Part shown: piece by piece, positions 9,147-18,140 of the stretch
Layout: the number at the start of each line of letters is the position of its first letter
Position numbering within the stretch: position 1 is the stretch's first letter
From: Chlorohelix sp037138995
Lineage (GTDB): Bacteria > Chloroflexota > Chloroflexia > Chloroheliales > Chloroheliaceae
Assembly: GCF_037138995.1 (NCBI RefSeq)
Contig: NZ_JBAXHI010000005.1
Coordinates: 1-64,000 of the forward strand
Reading direction: 5' to 3'
Length of the DNA: 64,000 nt
Position numbers and translations under genes: made by a program
The notes under the pieces: model-generated
The model's input: the letters and a program-made list of their open reading frames with translations, nothing else
Told to the model about the DNA's origin: nothing
Databases searched by the model: none

Positions 9147-10307
9147 ATGAAAATCGGTATTCCAAAAGAAATATATCTTGGTGAAACCAGAGTAGCGTTA
9201 ATTCCCGGTCTTGTTGGGGTTCTAAAAAAACAAAAGCATGAAGTTTTTATTGAAAAAGGCGCGGGTAAACTGGCATTTTGCAGCAATGAAGAATATGAAG
9301 CGGTAGGCGCACGATTGGTAGATAATGCCAATGAATTGTACCAACAAGTTGATGTAATATTTAAAGTGCAACCGCCTCAATTTCATTCACCGGCAGGGCA
9401 ATACGAAACTGAAATGATGCAAGAAGGCGCAACCTTGCTCGGTTTCCTGTCTCCCTTTGCCAAACCTGAGCTTATAGAAGCTCTCGCAAATCGCAAAATT
9501 ACCGCTTATGCCATCGAATTAATACCGCGTATAGCCCGCGCCCAAAATATGGATGCCTTAAGCGCAATGGCGACAATTGCCGGATACAAAGCAGTGCTGC
9601 TGGCGGCAGGTAGGCTCAAGAAAATGTTCCCCTTGATGATGACTGCCGCCGGTACAGTATCACCCGCAACTGTGCTGGTATTGGGCGCAGGGGTGGCAGG
9701 CTTGCAAGCGATAGCCACTGCCAAACGGCTTGGCGCTAGAGTTGAGGCTTTTGACCCGCGCCCGATTGTTAGAGATCAGGTTAAAAGTGTGGGCGCAAAT
9801 TTTGTGGAGATGGAGCTACCAAAAGACGCAGAAACAAGCGGGGGCTATGCCAAAGAACAATCTGACGAATTTCTTATGAAAGAGCGTGAGGTAATCAGCA
9901 CGCGATTGCCCAAAGTAGATGTGGTAATTACTACTGCACAGGTATTTGGCAAACGTGCGCCCTTGTTAATAAGTCGTGAAATGGTGCAACTCCTGAAACC
10001 GGGTTCGATAATCGTTGACCTCGCAGCAGAACAGGGCGGCAACTGTGAATTGACCGCGCCAAACCAAACAATCGAATCAAACGATGTAACTATAATTGGG
10101 GCAGTAAACCTACCGGCGGCAGTACCGGCGGATGCAAGCCTTCTATATAGCCACAATCTTCTCAACCTGTTTGAATACCTTTTCCCCAATGGAAAAGAAA
10201 GCCCTTCGTATGAAGACGAAATTGTAAAAGCGGCATGTGTAACACGGGGCGGGGAAATTCTAAATGAACAGGTGAAAACTTTGTTGCATCAAGGAGTAAT
10301 GGTATGA
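9147..10307 (+). CDS. pntAA: NAD(P)(+) transhydrogenase, alpha subunit part 1 (NAD-binding domain I)
   Basis: This 386-residue protein begins MKIGIPKEI, the canonical start of PntA/alanine dehydrogenase-type domains. It binds NAD(H) in the proton-translocating transhydrogenase, which uses the proton gradient to reduce NADP+ with NADH. Recognisable parts are the Rossmann turn VLGAGVAGLQA, the RDQ-x-x-S segment that contacts the domain III partner, and EQGGNCELT. The alpha subunit is split in two genes, so the length ends before the membrane part. I chose ATG 9147 with AGGG at 9132-9135; a GTG in frame at 9123 would add eight charged residues and has no better ribosome site. It is followed by pntAB with a 4-base ATGA overlap. 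Confidence 0.93.
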   Translation: MKIGIPKEIYLGETRVALIPGLVGVLKKQKHEVFIEKGAGKLAFCSNEEYEAVGARLVDNANELYQQVDVIFKVQPPQFHSPAGQYETEMMQEGATLLGFLSPFAKPELIEALANRKITAYAIELIPRIARAQNMDALSAMATIAGYKAVLLAAGRLKKMFPLMMTAAGTVSPATVLVLGAGVAGLQAIATAKRLGARVEAFDPRPIVRDQVKSVGANFVEMELPKDAETSGGYAKEQSDEFLMKEREVISTRLPKVDVVITTAQVFGKRAPLLISREMVQLLKPGSIIVDLAAEQGGNCELTAPNQTIESNDVTIIGAVNLPAAVPADASLLYSHNLLNLFEYLFPNGKESPSYEDEIVKAACVTRGGEILNEQVKTLLHQGVMV

Positions 10308-10600
10308 ATCTACAATTATTTGAAATGATTTATATTCTAACGCTGGCAGGGTTTTTAGGCTTTGAAGTAATCCGCCGTGTGCCGCCCCTGCTTCACACCC
10401 CTTTGATGTCCGCTACCAACGCTATTTCCGGCATATCACTGGTTGGCTCACTGGTTGCGGCAGGCAGCAACAAAGGAATACTAAGCACAACGCTTGGCTT
10501 TATTGCCGTCACTTCCGCCACTATAAATGTTGTGGGTGGCTTTCTTGTCACAGACCGCATGCTAAAGATGTTCAAGCGGAAGGAGGAAAAAGCTCAATGA
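10304..10600 (+). CDS. pntAB: NAD(P)(+) transhydrogenase, alpha subunit part 2 (membrane)
   Basis: This 98-residue protein is nearly all membrane: a first helix FEMIYILTLAGFLGFEVI, then VPPLLHTPLMSATNAISGI, the highly conserved signature of the transhydrogenase alpha membrane part, then two more helices and a basic tail. It forms half of the proton channel of the inner-membrane enzyme together with the N-terminal helices of PntB. Its ATG overlaps the pntAA stop by 4 bases (ATGA) and its own stop overlaps the pntB ATG in the same way, so the three products should be made in fixed ratio by translational coupling. Confidence 0.93.
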   Translation: MNLQLFEMIYILTLAGFLGFEVIRRVPPLLHTPLMSATNAISGISLVGSLVAAGSNKGILSTTLGFIAVTSATINVVGGFLVTDRMLKMFKRKEEKAQ

Positions 10601-11997
10601 ACGATTATTTGCTTGAGGCTTCTTACCTCGCCGCTTCGATATTATTTATTATGGGCTTGAAGGCGCTTTGCTCGCCTGTATCGGCGCGGCGCGGGATGCT
10701 ATACGCCGAGTTAGGCATGTTGTTGGCTATCATTGGCACATTGCTAAAAAATGAGATTGTTAGCTACGAATGGATTATTGTGGGGATTATGCTAGGCTCG
10801 CTAATCGGTGGGCTATTGGCAAGATTGATGCCAATGACGGCGATGCCCCAACTTGTGGCAATTTCCCATGCTTTTGGCGCGTTAGCGGCTACGTTGGTGG
10901 GTGTGGTTAAATTCGAGGAACACGTATCAACCAATATAGATAGCGGACTAATGGCAGTATTGGGAATTGAGGTACTTTTCGGCTCGCTGACAATTACCGG
11001 CAGTTTGATGGCTTTTGTAAAATTGCAAGAACTCATTCCCGGAGCGCCAATAACCTATCGCTTTCAGAATATCCTTAACCTGATTTTGTTTATTGGCGCA
11101 ATGGGCTTGTTTGTATTTTTGCTGGTAAATCCTACTACCTCGATTGTTTTCTACTTAATGTTGGGGGCAGGCTTACTTATTGGGGTTTTGCTAGTGTTGC
11201 CCATTGGTGGGGCAGATATGCCAGTAGTGCTGGCGCTTTTAAACTCATATGCGGGGTTGGCTTCGGCTGCTACCGGTTTCGCCATCAATAACGATGTGCT
11301 GATTATCGCGGGAGCATTAAACGCCGCCTCCGGTTTCTTCCTAGCAATGATTATGAGCAAAGCTATGAATCGCTCCTTTACCAATGTGCTTTTTGGGGCA
11401 GTTGGCGCAAAACCCGGTGAACTACATGAGCAAGCGCAAGCAAAAACTGTCACTCGATATACCCCCGAAGATGTCGAATTTCTATTGAGCAGCTCCCAAT
11501 CGGTAATTATCATACCGGGTTACGGAATGGCAGTAGCCCAAGCGCAACATCCGGTGCAAGAATTGGGGGATTTGCTAATGCGCCAAGGCATAAAGGTGCG
11601 CTACGCCATCCATCCGGTAGCCGGTAGAATGCCCGGTCATATGAATGTGCTTCTGGCGGAAGCAAATGTGCCTTACGATTTGTTGTTTGAGGCAGAACAG
11701 ATTAATGATGATTTTCCTGACACAGACGTAGTGCTGGTAATTGGCGCAAACGATGTGGTTAACCCGGCAGCACGCTACAAGAAAGACAGCCCACTCTATG
11801 GGATGCCGATACTTGATGCGGACAAGGCACATTCGGTAATAATCCTGAAACGTAGCCTAGGTTCGGGGTTTGCCGGAGAAGATAACGAGCTATTCTACGC
11901 CAAAAATACCTTAATGGTGTTCGGCGATGCTAAAACTACCCTTAACAGCTTAGTACAATTACTTAAACACAAAGAAATAGCATTGGCGCGAAAATAA
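10597..11997 (+). CDS. pntB: NAD(P)(+) transhydrogenase, beta subunit
   Basis: This protein has 466 residues, the usual length for PntB. The N-terminal two thirds hold about nine membrane helices with SHAFGALAA and NSYAGLASAATGFAI, which are family signatures. The soluble C-terminal domain III binds NADP(H): IIPGYGMAVAQAQHPV is the fingerprint loop, followed by HPVAGRMPGHMNVLLAEA and VLVIGANDVVNPAA. With the two alpha parts it completes a three-gene transhydrogenase that supplies NADPH at the expense of proton motive force. It is the last gene of the unit; a hairpin at 12015-12044 separates it from the convergent efflux gene. Confidence 0.95.
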   Translation: MNDYLLEASYLAASILFIMGLKALCSPVSARRGMLYAELGMLLAIIGTLLKNEIVSYEWIIVGIMLGSLIGGLLARLMPMTAMPQLVAISHAFGALAATLVGVVKFEEHVSTNIDSGLMAVLGIEVLFGSLTITGSLMAFVKLQELIPGAPITYRFQNILNLILFIGAMGLFVFLLVNPTTSIVFYLMLGAGLLIGVLLVLPIGGADMPVVLALLNSYAGLASAATGFAINNDVLIIAGALNAASGFFLAMIMSKAMNRSFTNVLFGAVGAKPGELHEQAQAKTVTRYTPEDVEFLLSSSQSVIIIPGYGMAVAQAQHPVQELGDLLMRQGIKVRYAIHPVAGRMPGHMNVLLAEANVPYDLLFEAEQINDDFPDTDVVLVIGANDVVNPAARYKKDSPLYGMPILDADKAHSVIILKRSLGSGFAGEDNELFYAKNTLMVFGDAKTTLNSLVQLLKHKEIALARK

Positions 11998-12014
11998 CAG
12001 CTTGAGAAAAGATT

Positions 12015-12044
12015 AGAGACAAGCGGTTTAATCCCCTTGTCTCT
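12015..12044. terminator. Hairpin between convergent pntB and MFS genes
   Basis: AGAGACAAG (12015-12023) and CTTGTCTCT (12036-12044) form a perfect 9-bp stem with a 12-base loop. It lies 17 bases after pntB and 11 bases beyond the end of the convergent efflux gene. T-rich stretches flank it on both strands but neither is a clean uninterrupted run, so it may act as a bidirectional but imperfect terminator. Confidence 0.6.
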
Positions 12045-12055
12045 ATTACAAAGTT

Positions 12056-13729
12056 TTATTCCATCATCACAACGGGCGTTTCTTCTTGAGAATTAGCTCC
12101 ACTTTTACGGGCTGCCTCGATTTGCTCTTGCTTGATGCTTTTCTTTGGTAAAAGTAGCGCCAGAAATATAGTCAACGCCGTACCGACAGTTACGAAGGTA
12201 AAGACATTACCCATTGAACCTGCCGCCGCATTAAGCGCGATAGCTTGGCTATCCGGGCGTTGTCCACTTGCCGTTACTGCTTTTACCCCATTAGTCATGC
12301 GCTCTGTAAGCCCGGTCACAAAGATAGTTGTCAATACTGCAACACCGATTGAACTGAATATCTGGGCAGTAGCATTATATAGCGAACTTACTTTAGGCAA
12401 ACTTGGACCTGCAAAACGGGAAAGAGCTACTGTCTGTAATGGCAAGTTAGACCAGCCAAAACCAACGCCTCGAATAAGTAATATCAGCACGAAAGACCAA
12501 CCATCGCTTTCAGGGCTTACATTCATGAGCATTATCGAACTTATCGTAAGGGTAATGATTCCCATTATTACCTGAATACGCGGACCAACCATATCATAGA
12601 TGCGGCTACCGCTGATAATCCCGATTGCAGCGCCGATACCTTGAGGCATAAGCGATAAGCCGGTAAGTACCGCGCTCATATTCTTAAATCTTTCGAGAAA
12701 GAGCGGTAGTATAAAGAAGCTTCCAAAAACCACTGCACGAACAACCCATGTCATTAAGGTTGAGACAGTAAATTCACGATGCTTGAAAACCCGAAGGTCT
12801 AGCACAGGGTCTTTACGCCGTAACTCGTAGGCGCTAAAGATGCCTAATATAGCCAAACCTGTGCCTAACATTGCCCACACTAACCAATAGCCCCAACCGT
12901 TGATTTCACCGGTAGGAGTTTGAGATGTAATACTTCCCTCTCGCGTATCGCTGACAAGCGAAAAGGAATAAACTACCAGAATTGTGCCTACAATTGAAAG
13001 TAGCAAGCCCAGAAAATCAAACTTTTCGAGCGTGGTAGGAGCAACAACGGGACGAGCAGCAGTACCGGCTGGTTTAGCGCCTTCCGACCAAGTTTCGGAT
13101 GCCCACGTTGGTTTGCGCCCAAAATCGGGTTTTAGCAACCGAGCAATCAAGAATATTGCCAGCAAGCCAACCGGAATATTTATAAAGAATATCGAGGGCC
13201 AGTCAAAGGGGCTATCAACTAGCAAACCTCCAATAGTAGGTCCTAAAGTAGGGGCAAGCAGTACCGGAATTGCCACTACCGCAGAGCTTTTCGCCCTGTC
13301 GGCAGGAGGAAAAACATTGAACGAAATCGAGGTAGCCAACGGAAAAAGCATGCCGCCGCCAAGACCCTGAAAAACCCGGAAAATGATTAACATCGGCACG
13401 CCGCCGCCACCGAATAAATGATCCAGTTCATGCGAAAAGCCGCAAAGAAAGCTGCCTAGCGTAAACATAGCCAAAGCGATAAGGAAAATTCGTCTTAAAC
13501 CATAGCGGTGGCTGAAATATCCGGCTACCGGTATGACTGCCGCCTGTGATAGGAAGTATCCGGTTATAACCCATTGGATTGTATTAATGGTAACAGTAGA
13601 GTCTTGATCGTTGAAGCTTTTCAGCATAGCCGTAAGCGAAACGTTCACTATAGTGTTGTCCAGCACCGCCATAAAAAGACCTAAAGCGGCGCTTAAAGAT
13701 ACGGCATAGCGATAAGGTATCTTTTTCAA
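12056..13729 (-). CDS. DHA2-type MFS multidrug efflux transporter (EmrB/QacA family)
   Basis: This 557-residue protein has the layout of 14-helix DHA2 drug/proton antiporters. The first helix contains FMAVLDNTIVNVSL, the D-x-T-I-V-N-V motif (motif D1) typical of EmrB/QacA. It is followed by the motif A region GYFSHRYGLRRIF and by motif C in helix 5 (LLAPTLGPTIGGLL), which marks exporters. A long hydrophilic stretch of about 35 residues (GRKPTWASETW onwards) sits between helices 6 and 7, where this family often has its cytoplasmic loop. It is transcribed downstream of a MarR-type regulator with a 21-base gap, the classic arrangement for an inducible drug pump. The substrate cannot be read from the sequence. 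Confidence 0.9.
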   Translation of the reverse strand: MKKIPYRYAVSLSAALGLFMAVLDNTIVNVSLTAMLKSFNDQDSTVTINTIQWVITGYFLSQAAVIPVAGYFSHRYGLRRIFLIALAMFTLGSFLCGFSHELDHLFGGGGVPMLIIFRVFQGLGGGMLFPLATSISFNVFPPADRAKSSAVVAIPVLLAPTLGPTIGGLLVDSPFDWPSIFFINIPVGLLAIFLIARLLKPDFGRKPTWASETWSEGAKPAGTAARPVVAPTTLEKFDFLGLLLSIVGTILVVYSFSLVSDTREGSITSQTPTGEINGWGYWLVWAMLGTGLAILGIFSAYELRRKDPVLDLRVFKHREFTVSTLMTWVVRAVVFGSFFILPLFLERFKNMSAVLTGLSLMPQGIGAAIGIISGSRIYDMVGPRIQVIMGIITLTISSIMLMNVSPESDGWSFVLILLIRGVGFGWSNLPLQTVALSRFAGPSLPKVSSLYNATAQIFSSIGVAVLTTIFVTGLTERMTNGVKAVTASGQRPDSQAIALNAAAGSMGNVFTFVTVGTALTIFLALLLPKKSIKQEQIEAARKSGANSQEETPVVMME

Positions 13730-13750
13730 AATATACTTTCCTTTCTAAAT

Positions 13751-14254
13751 CTATTTGTGTTCAGTCTCATTAAAGTTGTTCTCAAAAATACTTCGAGCGG
13801 TTTCTTCAAGAATATAGAGATAGTTTTTCATTTGAGCTAAGTCGGACTGGCTGAGCTTGCTGGTCAATTGCTGGTTAAGAGCTTTGAACTGTTGTAACAT
13901 AATAGTTGCCTGTATAAGCCCCTTTTCGGTTAAAAAAACCCTTACAAGCCGATTATCCGTATGGTCACGCTCCCGCCGAATCCAACCCAAATCGGTTTCC
14001 ATTTCTTTTACGGTGCGAGTAATCATACTGGCATCTACGCCAATACAACTGGTAATATAATTCTGGGTTATCCCATCCTTATGAGCAAGGATTAGCATTA
14101 TTCGCCCTGTAATATGGTTGACTCCTAGAGTTTTTTCCAATACCTGTCTTATCACATGCAAGGTTTGCGCTAACAGACGTGGCAAAAACGAATCTTCATT
14201 TTGGTCTGAAAAGAACTGCTGTAAATTAGATGTTGGGTTGTTTAACTTATCCAT
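13751..14254 (-). CDS. MarR-family transcriptional regulator
   Basis: This 167-residue protein has the MarR winged-helix arrangement: an N-terminal dimerisation helix, then NHITGRIMLILAHKDGITQNYI, a recognition region around VDASMITRTVKEMETDLGWI, and the wing RRERDHTDNRLVRVFLTEKG. The D-x-R-x-x-x-V-x-LT-x-KG wing is diagnostic. It is the first gene of a two-gene unit with the MFS efflux pump, so it most likely represses the pump and itself until a ligand binds. A palindrome lies directly downstream of its promoter -10 element (14290-14300), which supports autoregulation. There is no Cys-based redox switch evident in the sequence. Confidence 0.9.
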   Translation of the reverse strand: MDKLNNPTSNLQQFFSDQNEDSFLPRLLAQTLHVIRQVLEKTLGVNHITGRIMLILAHKDGITQNYITSCIGVDASMITRTVKEMETDLGWIRRERDHTDNRLVRVFLTEKGLIQATIMLQQFKALNQQLTSKLSQSDLAQMKNYLYILEETARSIFENNFNETEHK

Positions 14255-14289
14255 ATATTTCCCGAAAATAATTGTTTATTAATCCCTTT

Positions 14290-14336
14290 TTAATAATTAA
14301 TAGGTATAAAATAGCGTATATTCGTTGAGTTGTCAA
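14290..14336 (-). promoter_or_regulatory. Promoter and probable MarR operator for the marR-efflux unit
   Basis: On the minus strand TTGACA (plus 14331-14336) is followed after 17 bases by TATTTT (plus 14308-14313), a good vegetative promoter. Just downstream, over the expected transcription start, is the palindrome TTAAT-N-ATTAA (14290-14300). MarR proteins bind AT-rich palindromes of this size and place; the binding itself is inference. Confidence 0.65.
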
Positions 14337-14465
14337 TCATTTATTCTGCAATCTTTGATAATTCAAGGGTATTTCCCCAAGTAAAAGTTTTCCACAGACA
14401 CCGGATAGATATGATAAAATTAATAGCGTGGCTCAGGATTATTATGGGAGTAGGTAGCTGATTAT

Positions 14466-15320
14466 TTGAACGATTCTATAGGGACAAGAGTGCTGCTGCG
14501 ACAGCTTGAAATAAAGCCAAGCAAAGGTCTAGGTCAGAACTTTTTGGTGGATGCTTCGGTTCCAGCTAAAATTCTGGCAGCCGCCGAATTAAAAAGTGAG
14601 GATGCGGTAATAGAAATTGGACCCGGCGTAGGGGTACTGACTAGATTGTTGGTTCAAACGGCAGCGAAATTTACAGCGGTTGAACTTGACCAACGTCTCT
14701 ACCCTTTTTTGCGCGAGATGCTGTCGCCTTATTTGGGCGCAAAACTGGTGGAAGGGGATGTGCTGGATTTCCAGCCGAAAGAGCTTGAACCTTCTGCCTA
14801 TAAACTTATCGCAAACATCCCCTATTACATTACCTCTGCTATTCTTCGGCACTTTCTAGAAAGCTCGCATCGCCCACAGCAAATTGTGCTGATGGTGCAA
14901 AAAGAGGTAGCACAACGTATTGTCGCTAAACCGCCTGAAATGAGCTTGCTGGCGGTAAGCGTGCAGTTCTACGGCAAGCCTAAGCTGTTTGCGACAGTAC
15001 CGGCAGGGGCTTTTTACCCGCCACCCAAAGTAGATTCGGCAATTCTGGTCATTAAGGTTTACCCTGATGCGGAAAGACCTTGCCGAGTTACAGATGAAGC
15101 AAGGCTCTTTGAAGTTGTTAGAGCAGGGTTTGGGCAAAAACGCAAGCAACTGGCAAACTCACTGGCAACAGGGCTTCATCTGGATAAAGAGATAATACGC
15201 GAGGTTTTAGCGGCGGGACATATTGCTGCCGAGAGACGCGCCGAAACCCTTAGCCTTGAGGAGTGGGAACAGTTGTACAATGCTTTAGAGGGGCTTGCCA
15301 TTTCCACTAAAGCTGGCTAA
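14466..15320 (+). CDS. rsmA: 16S rRNA (adenine1518-N6/adenine1519-N6)-dimethyltransferase
   Basis: This 284-residue protein dimethylates two adjacent adenines in the 3' hairpin of 16S rRNA during small-subunit assembly. It opens with KPSKGLGQNFLVD, the family signature, has the SAM-binding loop EIGPGVGVLT at about 50-59 and the catalytic NIPYYI motif at about 117-122. The C-terminal part has GFGQKRKQLANSL, typical of KsgA/RsmA. The start is TTG at 14466; the nearest ribosome site is the weak AGGT at 14452. It is divergent from the marR unit. Absence of this enzyme gives kasugamycin resistance in other bacteria. Length and motifs are normal. Confidence 0.95.
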   Translation: MNDSIGTRVLLRQLEIKPSKGLGQNFLVDASVPAKILAAAELKSEDAVIEIGPGVGVLTRLLVQTAAKFTAVELDQRLYPFLREMLSPYLGAKLVEGDVLDFQPKELEPSAYKLIANIPYYITSAILRHFLESSHRPQQIVLMVQKEVAQRIVAKPPEMSLLAVSVQFYGKPKLFATVPAGAFYPPPKVDSAILVIKVYPDAERPCRVTDEARLFEVVRAGFGQKRKQLANSLATGLHLDKEIIREVLAAGHIAAERRAETLSLEEWEQLYNALEGLAISTKAG

Positions 15321-15362
15321 AATCTAACAATTAAACTTATTAATCACTATGCTGAGACAGGA

Positions 15363-16115
15363 TTGACTAAACCCGGAATGCAAACTAAAACATCCACCAT
15401 TGATGATTTACCCCGTAATGTCGGCGACTCTGAGGATAAAGACATCCTCCCCGGCTTACTCAAGCAGCATCCGCGCTTTTTGTACACGATAAGCATCGGC
15501 TTTGCCGCGCTTTTCGCCGAACTTATGCTGTTTATGTCTATGTACTATGCCCCAGCGAAAGATTCATCTTTTAATATTGGGCTTACAGTCGGCACTTTCC
15601 TTTTCTCCTTTCTGGCAATTTTTGGCTCATTTACCTTGCCGCATCTCTATTTCCTCCCCAGATTCAAACGATACTCGCCCATAATTTTTCTGATGATGGA
15701 ATGGATAACCGGAGCAATTATCGTCACTGCCGCGAGTATTATCCAGCTAGTAGCGGGTATTTTTCTGGTAAACGGCGAGTTGTTCGCCATAAGCGAACAC
15801 TTGCGCTCGCTGGCGTTATATACGCTGGCAATTTGCATGATGGTACATGGGGCGGCGCTGTTTGCTCGTTATGTGCGCTATCTGTATGAGCGCGAACTTC
15901 ACCAGTCATACAAAATCGTAACAGTCGCGGGGGTTACGGCGGTAGTGTTAATAATACTTTCCCTGTTCTTGCTACCCTATGATTTGGGACGCATCGGTAC
16001 GGGATTGCCCAACAACGGCTTACTATCGCTGCATATCACGCTGCGCGACATCTGGCTAATAGTTTGCACCATTTTCGCCTTTATCTGGCAACTTTCGGTG
16101 CTGGCTGACCACTAA
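15363..16115 (+). CDS. Six-helix membrane protein of unknown function
   Basis: This is a 250-residue protein that I do not recognise. About 35 hydrophilic N-terminal residues precede roughly six membrane segments (near 40-60, 75-95, 110-135, 145-165, 185-205 and 222-245). There are no conserved charged pairs, metal ligands or nucleotide motifs inside the helices. The start is uncertain: TTG at 15363 lies right against a purine stretch, whereas ATG at 15378 is in frame and would remove five residues. It lies between rsmA and the AlaX-like gene, 42 bases after rsmA, probably in the same transcript, but the neighbours give no functional hint. Confidence 0.75.
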   Translation: MTKPGMQTKTSTIDDLPRNVGDSEDKDILPGLLKQHPRFLYTISIGFAALFAELMLFMSMYYAPAKDSSFNIGLTVGTFLFSFLAIFGSFTLPHLYFLPRFKRYSPIIFLMMEWITGAIIVTAASIIQLVAGIFLVNGELFAISEHLRSLALYTLAICMMVHGAALFARYVRYLYERELHQSYKIVTVAGVTAVVLIILSLFLLPYDLGRIGTGLPNNGLLSLHITLRDIWLIVCTIFAFIWQLSVLADH

Positions 16116-16197
16116 AAAAGTTGTAACTACTCAGTCTGCAAGAAAAGGGGTTATGGTAAAATTTAGCAATCTGTAAATTTGAGTTGAGAATGGAGCT

Positions 16198-16938
16198 ATG
16201 CAAACAGAACCCGTCTATCTGAGTGAACCATATCTGCGCCGGATGTCCGCCAAAGCACTGGAAATCTTGCCCGAATCGGCAAAAAGATTTAGGTTATTAC
16301 TGGATAATACCGTTTTTTACCCGATGGGGGGCGGGCAACCCACCGATCAAGGTATTTTAAGATGGGATGACTCGCCACAGGCTAAAGTTTATCAAGTAAT
16401 GATGAAAGAGGGCGAAATCTGGCATTACCTTGAACCGCTACAACCTGAAAGGTTTTTGTTAGAAGTAGGGCAACAGGTGGAAGGGGAAATTGATTGGGAG
16501 CGGCGCTACCAGAATATGCGGGTGCATACGGGCGGTCATCTGGTGGATTTTGCGCTATTCAGGCTAGGTTTAGTGCCAGAAATATTAAAACCGCTCAAGG
16601 GAGACCATGGGAAAAAGCCCTTTGTATTATACGAAGGTTCTCTCGCTTCTCATCCAAAATTGAGTCTTGACATATTGACTCAAGCAGTAGCAGAACTGAT
16701 AAAAGAAGAACGTAAATTGAGTTGGGAATTTGTCCCACTAGAAGTATTGCAAAATGATGCAATCTATTTACAACCGGGTTTGCCTATCCACAAACCATTA
16801 CGAAAGCTCACACTTGATGGCGTTGGTTCGGTGGCAGATGGCGGAACACTGGTACAAAATACTGCCGAAGTTGGCAGTTTGACCGTTATTGCAATTGACG
16901 AAAAAAACGGACAGGTTAAAGTAAGTTACCAATTGTGA
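16198..16938 (+). CDS. AlaX-like alanyl-tRNA editing protein, second metal-site motif altered
   Basis: This 246-residue protein matches the free-standing editing domain related to alanyl-tRNA synthetase, which removes serine or glycine wrongly attached to tRNA-Ala. The first part has FYPMGGGQPTDQG, the usual glycine-rich opening, and the first zinc motif is present as HTGGH at about 113-117. The second motif, normally Cys-x3-His within CGGTHV, reads DGGTLV, so both expected ligands are replaced. The following NTAEVG is normal. Either this belongs to a subgroup with a different metal site or the site is weakened. The ATG start has GGAG only 3 bases upstream. Its stop region overlaps a longer alternative frame of the thiolase gene, but the true thiolase start is after it. 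Confidence 0.85.
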   Translation: MQTEPVYLSEPYLRRMSAKALEILPESAKRFRLLLDNTVFYPMGGGQPTDQGILRWDDSPQAKVYQVMMKEGEIWHYLEPLQPERFLLEVGQQVEGEIDWERRYQNMRVHTGGHLVDFALFRLGLVPEILKPLKGDHGKKPFVLYEGSLASHPKLSLDILTQAVAELIKEERKLSWEFVPLEVLQNDAIYLQPGLPIHKPLRKLTLDGVGSVADGGTLVQNTAEVGSLTVIAIDEKNGQVKVSYQL

Positions 16939-16948
16939 TTATCACGCA

Positions 16949-16954
16949 AGGAGG
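16949..16954 (+). promoter_or_regulatory. Ribosome binding site that fixes the thiolase start
   Basis: AGGAGG lies 7 bases before ATG 16962. The frame stays open upstream to a GTG at 16935, which would overlap the AlaX-like gene, but this perfect site sits inside that extension and points to ATG 16962 as the start. Confidence 0.85.
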
Positions 16955-16961
16955 CGTATTA

Positions 16962-18131
16962 ATGGACAAAGAAAGACAGCCTGTAATTGTAGCAGCCGTG
17001 CGAACCCCCGCAGGCAAACGCAACGGTAAACTAAAAAACACCCATGCAACCAACCTCGCCGCCGCAGTTTTACGCGAAGTGGTGCAACGCGCCGGAATAC
17101 AGGCAAGCATGGTGGATCAGGTTTTTATGGGCTGTGTCTCACAAGTTGGTGAGCAAGCTTTCAATATAGCGCGGAATGCCACATTAATGGCGGGTTTCCC
17201 GATTGGCATTCCGGCAACCTCTCTCGATTTCCAGTGTGGCAGCAGCCAGCAAGCAATTCATCTAGCTGCCAGCATGGTATTGAGCGGTTATAACGATATT
17301 GTAATCGCCGCCGGGGTCGAATCAATGAGCCGTGTGCCAATGGGTAGCAGTATTGGTACGGGCAAATCTTTGCCGGATGGTGTGGGGTATCCCTTCTCGC
17401 CTGAACTTATGAAGCTGTATGAAATGATACCGCAAGGTCTTTCTGCCGAATTACTGTGCCAAAAATGGAATCTGAGCAGGGAAGAACTCGACCGCTTCAG
17501 TATGGAAAGCCATAGCCGGGCAGCCATCGCCACTGCTGAAGGACGGTTTAAAAGCCAAATCATGCCGCTAACTATTGACGGCGCGGTTATGGCTACCGAT
17601 GAAGGTATTCGTCCTGAAACCACCCTCGCCGCGTTAGCAAATTTGAAACCCGCTTTCCACACCGATGGCAAGATTACCGCCGGAAACAGCAGCCAAATTA
17701 GCGATGGGGCAGCAGCAGTATTAGTTATGAGCCGTCAAAAAGCTTTGGAGTTGGGCTTACATCCACGTGCTGCAATCATAGCGCAGGATGTGGTAGGCAG
17801 CGACCCAACCATGATGCTGACCGGACCAATTGAAGGAACACACCGCGCCTTGAATAAAGCCGGTTTATTACTGAGCGACATAGACCGAGTGGAAATCAAC
17901 GAGGCTTTTGCGCCGGTAGTGCTGGCATGGGCAAAGGAGCATAATCCTGATATGTCCAAAGTTAATGTGAATGGCGGAGCGATTGCGCTTGGTCATCCGC
18001 TAGGCGCAAGTGGCGCCCGCCTGATGACTACCCTGCTATACGAACTGGAGTTCAGCGGCGGGCGCTTCGGCTTACAAACAATGTGTTGCGGCGGCGGTAT
18101 GGCGACCACCACTATTATCGAACGTCTCTAA
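16962..18131 (+). CDS. Acetyl-CoA C-acyltransferase (thiolase family)
   Basis: This 389-residue thiolase condenses two acetyl-CoA or cleaves 3-ketoacyl-CoA. The first active-site Cys is Cys92 in SLDFQCGSSQQA; the second pair is His345 in GGAIALGHPLGASGAR and Cys375 in MCCGGGM. All catalytic residues are in place. The short length and the GHPLGASG and CGGGM signatures fit both the biosynthetic (acetoacetyl-CoA) and degradative classes, so the physiological direction is open. It is followed at once by a strong terminator. No beta-oxidation or polyhydroxybutyrate genes are adjacent, so the context does not help decide. Confidence 0.93.
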   Translation: MDKERQPVIVAAVRTPAGKRNGKLKNTHATNLAAAVLREVVQRAGIQASMVDQVFMGCVSQVGEQAFNIARNATLMAGFPIGIPATSLDFQCGSSQQAIHLAASMVLSGYNDIVIAAGVESMSRVPMGSSIGTGKSLPDGVGYPFSPELMKLYEMIPQGLSAELLCQKWNLSREELDRFSMESHSRAAIATAEGRFKSQIMPLTIDGAVMATDEGIRPETTLAALANLKPAFHTDGKITAGNSSQISDGAAAVLVMSRQKALELGLHPRAAIIAQDVVGSDPTMMLTGPIEGTHRALNKAGLLLSDIDRVEINEAFAPVVLAWAKEHNPDMSKVNVNGGAIALGHPLGASGARLMTTLLYELEFSGGRFGLQTMCCGGGMATTTIIERL

Positions 18132-18140
18132 CAACTTTAT

